From: Holothuria scabra
Taxonomy: Eukaryota; Echinodermata; Holothuroidea; Aspidochirotida; Holothuriidae
Length of the DNA: 64,000 nucleotides
Direction of reading: 5' to 3'
Assembly (NCBI GenBank): GCA_037179385.1
Contig: CM074179.1
Span: forward strand, 67,599,806-67,663,805
A model generated the notes under the pieces. That model did no database searches. It had not been told where the DNA came from and was given only the letters and a program-made list of their open reading frames with translations. How positions within the stretch are numbered: the first letter of the stretch is position 1; each line of letters begins with the position of its first letter. Both the position numbers and the translations under genes were made by a program. Positions 1-10,557 of this stretch are shown one piece after another.

Positions 1-1273
1 TTTGATGGAGAAATATTCATAGCATAGTAACATCTCTAAAAAGATGAGTCTACCAATTGTATATTGATTTAACACAGCGGAAATCGAAAACATTTGTACA
101 GTCATGCTTCCATAACATGCATCAACATGTGCCTAATGTGCATCAACATGTGCCTAATTTATGTGGTTGAAAATTTTCGATGTAGTAGCTTCATTCTGGC
201 TGTCCAAACAAACAGTTGATACAAGCAGAGGTCAAAAACATTGATATGGATTTGACTTTGATGTGATGTGCACATGTTTATGTTTACTTTGCAGATGCAG
301 TGCATGATAACGAGTCCTGATTCTGGAACATCGCATCCATCAAAACCTTTTTTGACATATGGTCTTTCGTCAGAAAGGGTGAAAGTAAAATTCTTCACAA
401 ACCCGTTACAACATTATGTGAATTATTTCTCAGGTCAGTAGTTACAAATGAATGCTTATAAAACAGTTTCATTTCTCTCAAACCTATTCAAAAGGTTTGG
501 CTGAAGAATTGGAAATCTTTTGTGCTCATTGAAAAGAGTCTTTACTTTAAAATGAATTCTACTTTTTACAGGGCCTTAGATACTATTTCCCTTTGTGCAA
601 ACACTTCTTACCACTTTCAACCTTTCCTGCACGAGTGGAAGTATATTCTCATAAAGACAATGAATGAGATCGTCATAATGGGTCCTTGACGGTGGAAATC
701 GTTGTCTTCAGTACCAATCAATACAGTTTAGTTCTGCGGATTATATTTTATCGGTAGGAAACAGAAAGTCTATGTTTTACAGTCCAGACTGGTTATCACA
801 CACTGCATCTGCAAAGCAAATATCAAACAGAGAGCAGATATTTGTTTATGTGTTAAGGTTGAATGCTTAACGAAAACTAAAGCCATGAAGCCCCCTTTCA
901 CTTTTATCGTGGAACTTTGCTATAAAAAAAAGGGGGGGGGTGGTGGTAAGCGTCTCATCTGATGCTCCGATACTCATCTAAGCAAAATTAAGGTTAAAGT
1001 TACTTAGAATAAAATTACACAATCACATCCTCACGATGTATAAGTCCTTTTTAAATCGTAAGATTTAATTTTTTTTAAATCTAAAAGAGTGGAATAAGTC
1101 ACCAACGTGACTAAAATGATGCACAATTTTAATACGTCTATTAGAAGGTCACATTCACTAAAATGAGAAATTCTACCTGCAGTATTTTGCCGTATGTGAA
1201 ACAACTGCCAAGTAACTTCCATTCCAAAGTAATAGTGTTACGTTACCATCAACACCAGCACACACTTTTATGT
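1..1273. other. Non-coding stretch, nothing recognised
   Basis: AT-rich sequence with only short chance reading frames. There is a short A/G tract near 926-944. I see no protein family, TIR or tandem array here. Confidence 0.5.
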
Positions 1274-1429
1274 TTACTCTTGCAGAGGGGTGTTAAAATC
1301 TATTGGGAATACCATTTTCAAAGGTATAGTTGATTTGCCAGCTTGGCATTCAATCCCTAGATCATACCATTTGCCCCCATCCAACGCCCCTTCTGCTGTT
1401 CCTTCCACAGGCCAATTTGCATCTCCCAT
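1274..1429 (-). other. Coding-like 51-residue frame, possible exon or fragment
   Basis: On the minus strand a frame runs from ATG at 1429 to TAA at 1274. It reads as a balanced, protein-like sequence (MGDANWPVEGTAEGALDGGK at its start, then an Ile-Glu-Cys-Gln segment) rather than the low-complexity product usual for AT-rich intergenic DNA. A stop lies two codons upstream of the ATG. A possible donor (GTAAAC) overlaps the terminal stop, so this could be an internal exon or a transposon fragment. The upstream acceptor TAACAG lacks a good pyrimidine tract. I do not recognise the family. The call rests on composition alone and could be chance. Confidence 0.25.
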
Positions 1430-2275
1430 ATCGATCTGTTACGCATCTTAATTTTGTCCACAACCCCATCCATTTATGCCCATTTGTCTCAATTTTAAAT
1501 GTATAGACCAGTAGTCTACACTGTGAGACGATCAGAAAGACAATGCTTCTTGTAGTCGCAAGTTCTTGGATAGTTCTTGGTTCCTAGATAACCATTTCAC
1601 GCACACCCTGTTGCCTACTTGCCTTTGTGCCATACTTATAATTCCACAGTCGGTTATGCACAAACATTCCGGGTCTCCTTAAATTCATTCTTCACTTCTG
1701 GGGCTCCTTGTCGGCGAAGATTGGTTATAGAGAACACCCATTACACTCTTCACCGAGGAGTTTGAACATTTCATTTTATTTTCGGATAAAATATTTCTTA
1801 TCATAAAAAATCCAGAACAATAGCCATCTAAGAGCCTTATGGTGCCAAAAATTTTAATAGTCGCCCCCTCACACGTTTGGTGGCACCTCGCTTAGATAGT
1901 AAAACAGCAGGGCCGATATTTACAAAAGCCTGTTAAACTAGCTGCCAACTAGGCCTTAACATGCTTCTAAGTGGTTAGTTGCCTGCTACATATGTTACTG
2001 CTATTTCCTTATTCGAAAAACCCTGCTATGGAAAGTGCTACGTTGTTATAAACTATGATTTAGTTGGCTTTGAGCTTGGAAGAACAAGGCAACCATTCTC
2101 ATTACTTTTAATAGAGAAAGTATGTCTAACTGTATGAATATCCTGCTTTGCATTATTTCGAAATAATTTTTTTTCTTGCATTAACCTTTACGGAATCTGT
2201 AATACGCGTAAATACGGCTTCGCAACGACGAATAATATTCTGGTCCTGTACCCCATGAAAGAAAAAAAAAATTTA

Positions 2276-2430
2276 GAGTATACGAAATAGATATTTCGAA
2301 TATACGAAATATTTATTGCGAATATACGAAATAATTATTTCGAATAAACTAAATATTATTTGGAATATACGAAATAATATTTCGAACATACAAAATAATT
2401 ATTTCAAATATACGAAATAAATATTTTTCT
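2276..2430. repeat. 22-bp palindromic minisatellite, about seven units
   Basis: About seven imperfect units with consensus AATATACGAAATAATTATTT plus CG follow head to tail. Each unit contains the self-complementary core CGAAATAATTATTTCG, so every unit can fold on itself. The array is bracketed by related direct flanks, near 2174 (TTTCTTGCATTAACC) and 2427 (TTTCTTGCATGTCCC), each followed by a similar ACGG...CGTA-type stretch. The array may therefore have grown inside a duplicated segment. Confidence 0.8.
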
Positions 2431-3654
2431 TGCATGTCCCCTTACGGGTTCCGTAGAAATGTCGTTTGCGTTTTACAAACAAATACTTCAAAGGTGTCAC
2501 CTGATGATATGATACCATTTATGGCGGATTTTGAAGTTTTTATTTTTCGAGAGCCAAAGGCAGGGAAATTTCCCGCGATTGTCCCCACTCGAACTCCCCC
2601 ACTGTGCCCTCACGTATGAATAATTTTGGTTGGAAAATAGTTCTTTTTTAATTGTTGACATGTTCAAAATGAGCCAAAGAAGGAATAAATGAGCCAAATA
2701 AGGAAAAATGTATAAAAAAAAGTTGTAGGAAAGCTGCCACTAAAAAACCTTTAGGCGAAAGATATGTGTTGAATATATCTTACGTCCACCTTGTCTCAAG
2801 CATTTCAAATAAAATTATAAGTGCAATGTAGACATGGCTTGGGAAAATGTTATGAAAGACTTGTTTACTTTAGAACAAAATTGTGAATAATAGGTGGTAA
2901 GGTTGATTTCTGTTAACGTCATTTTCATGTGACCTTTTGGACGTGTGTTCACTGTTGGTTTTGACTTCACACAACGGACTCTGCGAAACAAACATTTAAC
3001 AGAACGTTAACATTGAAACTGTAAAATAATTGCCAAACCGTTTCTTGCTAAGCAGATTTCATGTTTAACACACGGCAAAAACCTACATACTGCACCACCA
3101 TCCATATGTTCGCTTTGAGAGAGTGCCTGTGAGGGCTTTCTCGAAACACGATTATTATTAATCAACGAACATAAAACGAAAGCAAAACTGACAGGTAGTT
3201 ATTTGCATTTTCCGAGTTATTTTGTCCCCTTTCACTGATATTATAAAACTTTGCGAAAAGTAAGCCGGTGGTCAGCTTCTCGTTCTGATTTATGGGATGA
3301 TTATTTCTTCAATGACATTAGGTTGGTTTGTTGGAGCATATAGAATAATCGTGTCTAGTTGGCAGGGTAGGTAAACAAAGGGGCAGGTGAAAATACATGT
3401 GGCTGTTCAAATACTGGCAATGTTTATAATAATATCTGAATACTTAATACAGCTCCATGATAATTGTTTGTTTTTGCTGAACGTTGGTTTTTTTTTTCTA
3501 TTTTCATTTGTCCGATCTTTGTAAGCTCTAATTTAGCACATCACCGAAAGTAACCCTTTATCTTAGACATTCCATAACGGCCTTTAAGATTACGTGTTCT
3601 CTTCAAACAGCCCTATATTTGTTTAAAACAAGGATTGATGTCCTAGACACTGGG
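2431..3654. other. Non-coding stretch, nothing recognised
   Basis: AT-rich DNA with no convincing exon, TIR or array. The short frame at 2434-2619 shows no family features. Confidence 0.5.
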
Positions 3655-4300
3655 GTAGGGAAGAATCGGGGGGGGGGGGGCGCTAAGACTAGCAAACGAG
3701 ATGCACCATCGGCAACAAGTACACCTCACGCCCGCTGTAGATTACTGTAGAGCGGCAACAACCGTAGAAGTTAAGCAACTCTTTGCTCTCTGAAGAACAT
3801 AGAAAATTTGCTTTCTGCTCCCTATTGCGCAACTTAATGGCAAGACACATTCTATTGTTAATGCTCTGACCATTGGCGTACGCAGGGGGGGGGGGGTTGT
3901 GCTCTGACCATTGGCGTACGCAGGGGGGGGGGGGTTGAGCCATACCTCCCTCAAGAGCACATTTCTTAGACCCCCAAAATACGTTATTGAGTGACACAAG
4001 CTTTACTTCAAAAGGTAGCATATTGGTCACCAGGTTATATGTAAGGACGCCTAATTTCTCAAACATTTTCAAAAGGTAGGATTGTCTCTCCATGGCGCCC
4101 TCACTGATGCCAATTGTAGTTTAGTTCTTACAAATACGCAAATTTTGTAACAATCCAAATTTTAATTCAAAAGGTACTATATGTCTAAGTGGCACCAGAA
4201 TTCATAGAGGATACCTGTATTTTTGGAAATTTCCAAAGGGGAGAAGGATTCCTTCGAAATCCTCCCTTAAACCAACGATCGCTGATACATTTTTGTTTTG
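3655..4300. repeat. Poly-G dispersed repeat copy (CATTGGCGTACGCAGG type)
   Basis: Contains poly-G runs near 3670, 3887 and 3923, the last two inside a perfect ~37-bp tandem duplication beginning GCTCTGACCATTGGCGTACG. The following ~300 bases (TTTACTTCAAAAGGTAGCAT, then repeated CAAAAGGTA segments) match the interior of the element at 52,603-53,798 and a third copy at 33,250-33,450. This is therefore a dispersed mobile repeat. Proline- or glycine-rich frames here are translation of the G tracts and are not genes. Confidence 0.75.
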
Positions 4301-5393
4301 TTTTCAATACAATTGGAAACATTTGTTAAAGTTTCACTTCAAAGGGCACAGGCACAGCACGGGATCGAATGTAAAAATGCCAAATTAAAGAAAAAAAGAG
4401 GAGGGGGAAAACCCTCTTTTAAGACCACCGGCCGGTGATCATTGATACACTGCATGACCCCCTCCCTTTCGAGAAGTCCTGCCAAGTCACTGGATCCGAC
4501 CATTATTCAGTATATCGTAACTAATGTGATTAAAACAGGTATATTTTTTCTTTATGGCTGATGACTGACAATATGGGTGCATTTGACTTGATTTTAAGCA
4601 CTAGAGTTCGCTCCTACCCACACATGATTCAAGCCGCTTCGTAAAGCTTAACGTTAATGAAAGACTGCCTCTTGGCTTATGCACCTGAAAGATCATTAAA
4701 AGACTCTTTGAAATTATTTCGTTGTTTATATATATGTCACCTTAATACTAAAAATTATAATACTGGGTTTTTCTTGTGTGTTACCTTGTAATGTCATTGA
4801 ATTGCGCTTTGTGATGAACAGGAGGGTACATTTGGTCCATGGTACGAACGGCAAGGATACGTGCCCCCTTCCCATTTGTTGCAGAAAACAATGGACCGAT
4901 TGTGAATTACTGTTTTGTTCTGTACGGGTATGTTCAACACACCTAAGTCTGCGAAGATCAGGACAGTCACAAAAGGTAACAGGACTTTCCTCCTAGCCAC
5001 ATTGAAATGTTAATTTTTTTAACTTATTCCTTGAAAATTGCAATTTTAACGTTTAAACGAGCATTTCATTCGGCAAAGTCTTTCTCACTAGCCTTTGATG
5101 TCAGAAAAAAAATCTGCTTGGGTATCCCGAAATTGTATTAAAAATCTAAAATCACTGTGTGACAATCTTGTACGTGCAGTCCCTGTCATAATACAATTCC
5201 ATTCAAAGCATGCATTTGTACACTGCAGTTCACCTTCTTGTGTAAAACGCATTCATCGATCTTTAATGTTACAACCACGCCCTATTCACTTAATTACTGT
5301 TGGAGGTAATTCTGGTATGACCGTTAATATATTAGCCACAAGTATTTGTGCAACCGGCTTTTGAAATGGAGATTTCCAGTGCCCTGCAGAGTT

Positions 5394-5421
5394 GTACTGT
5401 CCATGACGTCATGGACAGTAC
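5394..5421. promoter_or_regulatory. 28-bp perfect palindrome with central CRE octamer
   Basis: The half-site GTACTGTCCATGAC is followed immediately by its exact reverse complement, placing TGACGTCA at the dyad centre. TGACGTCA is the consensus CREB/ATF site. The palindrome is seen directly; any regulatory role is inference, since no promoter or gene start is recognised nearby. Confidence 0.35.
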
Positions 5422-6247
5422 CTTATGCACGCTTCTCCTTTTCGAGGGACAGCTCTTTCGTTCAATGTTTCTTGATTCTCAGTTAGTGGTTTGCGCTACA
5501 ACCGAGCTCATTATGTAGAGTGCGTCATGTAGACGGGAACGAAACTTCATGGTCACTTTTGGTTTGGATATGGCCTGAAATGAGCGGGTTTTACTTTGGC
5601 ATTTATGTTTTTTATTGTTTTGAAAAAGAATTCTTGAGTAAGTCAAATTTGTATACAGTAGACCTGCTCATAACACAACGTCCGCATTTTACCTGTAGTA
5701 TATCGCGTACACGTACAGTGTCGCTAAACGCTAACAAGCTAAAGAGCATGGTAGTATTGTGGCACATACACACTGTACTGTCGTATCTCGCAAATGCTTG
5801 TAGTTCGCCGCCGGAGAACAGCCATGTACGCATCCAGAGTTTTCGGAAACAGGGATTGATGCCATGTGCTGTTCCTACATTAAGGAGACTTATATGGGTG
5901 ATTAGATAGATATCCATGCTGATAATATACTTTAGGTTAGAAGTGCTAGGCCGTGTGCTTTCAGTGATGAGACCTGTTACTGTCAGTTGAAATAAGGGAA
6001 AACTGTCTAATTTATGATGAAACTGTACTGTACATGTTGGAATGAACTGTTTGCTGGCATGAATTTCAGGACTTGCCTTTATGATGGGCATCACTTCAGT
6101 TGTGAAACGGCACTAAGTGTGATAAGGACTGTCATTGGCGGACCCCATCCCCATGCCACTGACAATATGGGAGGTTAATGACATATTAATGTTAATGGCC
6201 CTGTAAACTGACCCCAGATCAGTAACAATTGTCCCAACCTACTATAG

Positions 6248-6466
6248 TCTGGCCCAGCCTTCAATTTTAACACAAAGAACCGTCTAGTAGAAAAACATTT
6301 CCAAGACAGAGTCACAGAAGCCTGCACTGATCAAGTTCCAATTATTGCTGGCGGCAATGAACAAACTGTGTGTGACTGTGGGCCTTACATGGAACATAAC
6401 TGTCCAGGTTGGTGCACTTATTGTTTGAATGAACATCAATCAAAGTACAGTCACCACCTGGATTAA
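6248..6466 (+). other. Cysteine-rich 72-residue open stretch, possible exon or transposon fragment
   Basis: A plus-strand frame lies between TAG at 6245 and TAA at 6464 and reads as a plausible protein segment: SGPAFNFNTKNRLVEKHFQ, then a Cys-rich block with CDCG, NCPGWCTYC and a His. The C-x-C, C-x3-C and C-x2-C spacing resembles a zinc-binding cluster. No ATG opens it, so it would be an internal exon or a broken coding region. The next recognised feature is the helicase/GIY-YIG remnant 1.1 kb away on the other strand. The family is not recognised. Confidence 0.3.
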
Positions 6467-7394
6467 GAACTACTCATATAGGTCTGAATATATTTGGGGG
6501 ATGTCATGTAGCAGACTGTCCTGTTTCATGATTGGCTGTTGAGAGTCATGTGACATTTTTTCTCTTAAAATGATGATTAACTTGAAGCAACTGCTTGGTT
6601 TACCTTGAATATGCAATACGAAAGTCCTAAAATATGAGGAAACATGCTTTGAAGAGAAACAAGAAGGAAATTGTGATATTTAGCTATTGATGAAAAATAA
6701 CTGTCGGGAACTGCTCTTGGCACTGTGTGGTAGTAACCATGTCGTTATGCTAAGCGGAAGTAATGGACCAGGGAATCGGCACTAGTAGTTTGAAAGGATA
6801 GATGAGGGGTAACTTTTAAAGAAAATGTAATCAAAATATTTATTTGCAGTCCTGAACATGGAGCAAGGAACCCTGCCGTGGTCCCATGTGGGAAATCACA
6901 ATTTGGCAAATGAACCTGGAGGGAAAGAGTGGTCGGCTAATTTAATGAGAGTATACTATTATAGATAGTGAAAAGTTGTGCAACGTTTCAATTTCACTGA
7001 GTGAAATTGGTTTTGTGCTTTAATTAGCATGCTGGTGAAATTGGCATTGTTGAACTGAGAATGATGAATGAACACTTGCTGATATTGTGGTAAGAAAATA
7101 GATAGTGGTGTGCATGCAACTTGGAAGGGTTAAATTTGGACTAGCAATCAACTGGGACAGTGGAAGTGTAGGCAAAATGCTAAAGTGTTGAGTTTATATC
7201 TTTAGAGCATTTGAAAGAGATTGGTGGTATATCTATTGCCAATGTTCCTTTTTGTCTGGATTACCTGCTTGCAAAATGGTGTTAAGAGTCATAGTGCAAA
7301 TATTGGGGCATGTATTTACAATGTTTGCTGCAAATAATACTTTCTGATATTGCTGTTAGCATGATAGGGGGAATCATTGTTGGACATGTTTGGT

Positions 7395-7438
7395 GGTGAG
7401 AGGATGCATAACCCATAAAGAGAATGCATCCTCTCACC
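7395..7438. repeat. Perfect 15-bp inverted repeat (hairpin)
   Basis: Arms GGTGAGAGGATGCAT (7395-7409) and its exact reverse complement (7424-7438) flank a 14-base loop. This could be a foldback remnant or a transcribed hairpin; no function can be assigned. Confidence 0.7.
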
Positions 7439-7563
7439 TAGTGATGTTAAAGCCAGAAATAAATGATGAGATGATTTTTACTCACATTTACTGGACATAA
7501 TTATGGCTGAATGTGTCCTAACTCCTCTGATATGAGGCTTGGGTACCTGTGACGCATGTGTTC

Positions 7564-8507
7564 TTAAACGATTCCATTGGTGTATATCGTTTGGGTGTTG
7601 GGAAGGGGGTCTTGAGCTTTCATGGTATGCCACTGGTGTTCAAAGTCTTTCCTGGCATTGATGTTTACTTGAGTGTTACCATTTCCTGGGAATCTGTACA
7701 CTATTACAAGGCACATCCAAGGGCGAAGTTGTGGAGTGTCCGTGAAGTTAGATCCATGACCACTGTTGTGTTGTTGGAGTCGGCGTTTTATACATGCAGT
7801 TTCACCAACATATGCAAAGTTGCGATGGGAGTGGCTCACCAACATATAAACGAAACCAATGCTACTGTCAGGTAATTGTTGCATTCGAATGGTAGGTGGA
7901 TAGGGGTCATGGTTATGCTGAATAGAAGCTGATGGGGTTGTACTGTCTAGTGCTGAGAGAATGTTGTTGATGTGATCTAGCCATTGTGGGGTATTCTGTA
8001 GCAGCTTCCTAATACCCATTAATGTATCGATGTGGTCATATGTAACAAAGATGATGTTGTCCAAGTTTTTCACTCGGCTGATGAGTACCAGCAACTGGTC
8101 TCTTTCCCAAAGTTGGTATTTCCGTTGCTGACATGATATCTGAGTGACTATTCGGGGACATGTGTTACCAAGGGCCTTGTGACCTGTGCTTCAAACATAG
8201 TAGGTGACACGAAATTGAATTCGCCTGGCCTTAGTGTCACCTTTGCCAACAACAACTAATGGTGCTTGAGCTGGTGAAAGGTAGAATAACTCCCACTGAT
8301 GGTCATTCAGCAGGTTTTCCGGATGTACAGGAATGTGCCTTTCTCCAGGTGGGACTAGCATGAGGTGCAATTGATTAGTTTCATTTTCCAAGTCCATGAC
8401 AATGCAGAGCTGTCCTTGGGAGAATTTAGGTAAATCATTTGTGGCAACTGTATTGTTGTAGGTAAGGCGAAGTATCTGTCCCTTAAATAGGACTTGTAAT
8501 AGGTTTA
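7564..8507 (-). pseudogene. PIF1/Helitron-style helicase C-terminus fused to a GIY-YIG nuclease, broken
   Basis: One minus-strand frame runs from about 8507 to TAA/TGA at 7564, interrupted by a single TGA at 8191-8193. The upstream part reads ILRLTYNNTVATNDLPKFSQ, then a region ending at the helicase motif V-like STGHKALGNTCP and the motif VI-like QLLVLISRVKNLDN. This pattern fits the SF1B helicases of Pif1/Helitron type. About 100 residues further comes a GIY-YIG domain: GFVYML (GIY), AYVGET (YIG), IKRRLQQHNSGH (arginine helix) and FEHQWH (candidate catalytic Glu). The upstream helicase motifs (Walker A and B) are not found; the sequence on that side is replaced by a tandem array. One nonsense codon and the missing N-terminus mark a dead transposon fragment. 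That it comes from a Helitron-like or other helicase-carrying element is inference. Confidence 0.75.
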
Positions 8508-9235
8508 TAATTCATTACTGTTTTAAAATTTCAAAACACAAGCACTACTCTAAAGCCTTGTCTCATGACACTATAGAGAGAGCTGTGCATGTGCAACATT
8601 AAACACGGATCATTTGTTGAGAAAAATTTGTGATTGCCTCATAATTCATCACTGCTTTTAATTTAAAATACATGCATAACTCTAAAGTCCTGTCTCACAC
8701 CATTATGACGACAGCTGTGCATGTGAAACGTTAAACATAGATTAATTGTTGAGAGACTTTTTGTGATTGGTTTACACCAAATCATCGTTTTTAATTCCAA
8801 AATACATTCAGTACTGGAAAGCCATGTCTCACAACGTTATAGAGAGAGCTGTGCATGTGAAACCTTTAACACATTATTCGTTGAGTAACTGTGACTGGTT
8901 CATAATTCATCACTGTTTTTTATTTATGATATTTGATATCTCAGTATAGAGACAGCTGTGCATGTAAAACACTAAACATAGATTATTTGTTAAGAAACTA
9001 TTTATGATAGGTTTATAATAAATCAACGTTTCAAAATTTAAAAACGCATGCACTACTGTAAAGCCATATCTCACAACATTATAGAGATAGCTGTGCATGC
9101 GAAACTTTAAATATAGATCATTTGTCGAGAAACTGATTGGGTCATAGCTCATTACTGTTATTATATTTAAAAATAAATGCACTTCTGTAAAGCCATGTCT
9201 CACGACATTATAGAGACAAAGCCAATTTGGCTTAA
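8498..9235. repeat. Tandem array, ~100-140-bp units, about six copies
   Basis: The motif GAGAGCTGTGCATGTGAAAC recurs near 8579, 8710, 8846, 8948 and 9086. It sits within longer units containing ATAATTCATCACTG, AAAGCCATGTCTCAC and ATTATAGAGA. The spacing of about 130, 137, 101 and 139 shows one shortened unit. The array directly abuts the 5' (helicase) end of the broken helicase/GIY-YIG remnant. Confidence 0.85.
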
Positions 9236-9846
9236 TGATTTCTTGCCATATAATATATTGTAACAAGCAGGGATGCCCACATGATAAGCATGAGATCCAA
9301 CACAATTATCCTACTTGGGATATCATACTAGTAAAGTCAAAACCTTTTGAAATCATCAACGTGCTAAATGAGTAATTCACCAGCTAAATACAGATCCCTC
9401 ACAGTTATCCCCTAAAAATATGTCTACAACATTTTGACCTTTTGTAACCCCAAATAACCTTGACCTCCACCAGCAAGAAGCCTCCCACAGGTATGATACC
9501 AATCAACTATATTTTGTCTCATAACTTGATAAAGAGGTATTTTTAAAACATTTATTTCTACTGTCAATACTTTGGACATTGGCCACATCTTTCTATTGTG
9601 ATGTCTTTTTGTTCCGATGTCCCCATGTTGTGAAATTCTGCACTGCGGTCAGAACAAGGCCTTACCCTTACACTGTCCTCTATTCATCAGAACCCAGAGG
9701 CATCTCAACAGAGAGGAGTATTCTCTTGGCTATTAGTGGCAGCAAGTTTTATCTATTGGTGAAATACCCTTCCCAATAGCCACAGTGTCCATGCAAATGA
9801 ACAAAATTTGACAACACTATTAACAATGCACAATTTGTATACTTAT

Positions 9847-10551
9847 GGCAGACCAGACAAGTCACCTCCTAGCCATGTCGCCTCTTACAAAGTGGCCTCC
9901 TAATAAACTCGCCCCGTCAAAGTCTCCCCCTGACGAAGTCGTCCCTCCACAAAGTGGCCCCCTCAGTTCCCTAAGGTTGTACACGTAAAAGATTATCACA
10001 GAAATGATATTGTTGAGGAAATGATAAATAAGACATTATCGTTCTGTATCCCTTCCTTGAATTAAGGGCAAGATGCCACCTGGGCAAACTTTTTGCATGT
10101 AGGCCTACTTACACAATTTTTCAGGAAAGCGATGCGACATGTTCGAGTGATACTAGCTCAACCACTTTCACAGATTTGCAAATTTTAACTCCTAACAGAG
10201 AGTTAATGATAACTTTTTTAAGAACGCAATTATATGAATGATAGTTTTAAACTAGACAGAAGATACTGTGTTTCAATTGGTTTTCATTTTGCAAGATATT
10301 AATTTCTAAAATAAACATTAACTTAATTGATAGGCAAATGGCACAGCAAGGCTAAACATTTCAAATAAGCAACAGAAGTGCATAAGTTAGGCCTTAATTG
10401 GTGACAACTTATTAAAGGAACAATGTTTTTATCTGTCATTCTTGTCCATGCTTGTTGACTGAATGTTTTCTTCTGGAAAACTCTTGGAAAAGCGGGCGAC
10501 TTTGCCAGGGGGTATAGGGCGATTTTTCTAGGGGCAACTTGACTGGTAACC
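9847..10551. mobile_element. 705-bp TIR element, non-autonomous
   Basis: The left end (GGCAGACCAGACAAGTCACC) and the reverse complement of the right end (GGTTACCAGTCAAGTTGCCC) align over about 30 bases with a few differences. The direct repeat ACTTAT lies just outside both ends (9841-9846 and 10552-10557), consistent with a 6-bp target duplication. The subterminal DNA repeats a GTCGCC/AAGTGGCC theme at both ends. No transposase is present. The superfamily is not assigned. Confidence 0.6.
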
Positions 10552-10557
10552 ACTTAT

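Noticed and set aside
3689..4093. 134-codon Pro-rich minus-strand frame
   Set aside because: It crosses the duplicated poly-G tracts of a dispersed repeat.
5520..6094. Overlapping 129-codon plus and 160-codon minus frames
   Set aside because: They lie opposite each other and neither shows family features.
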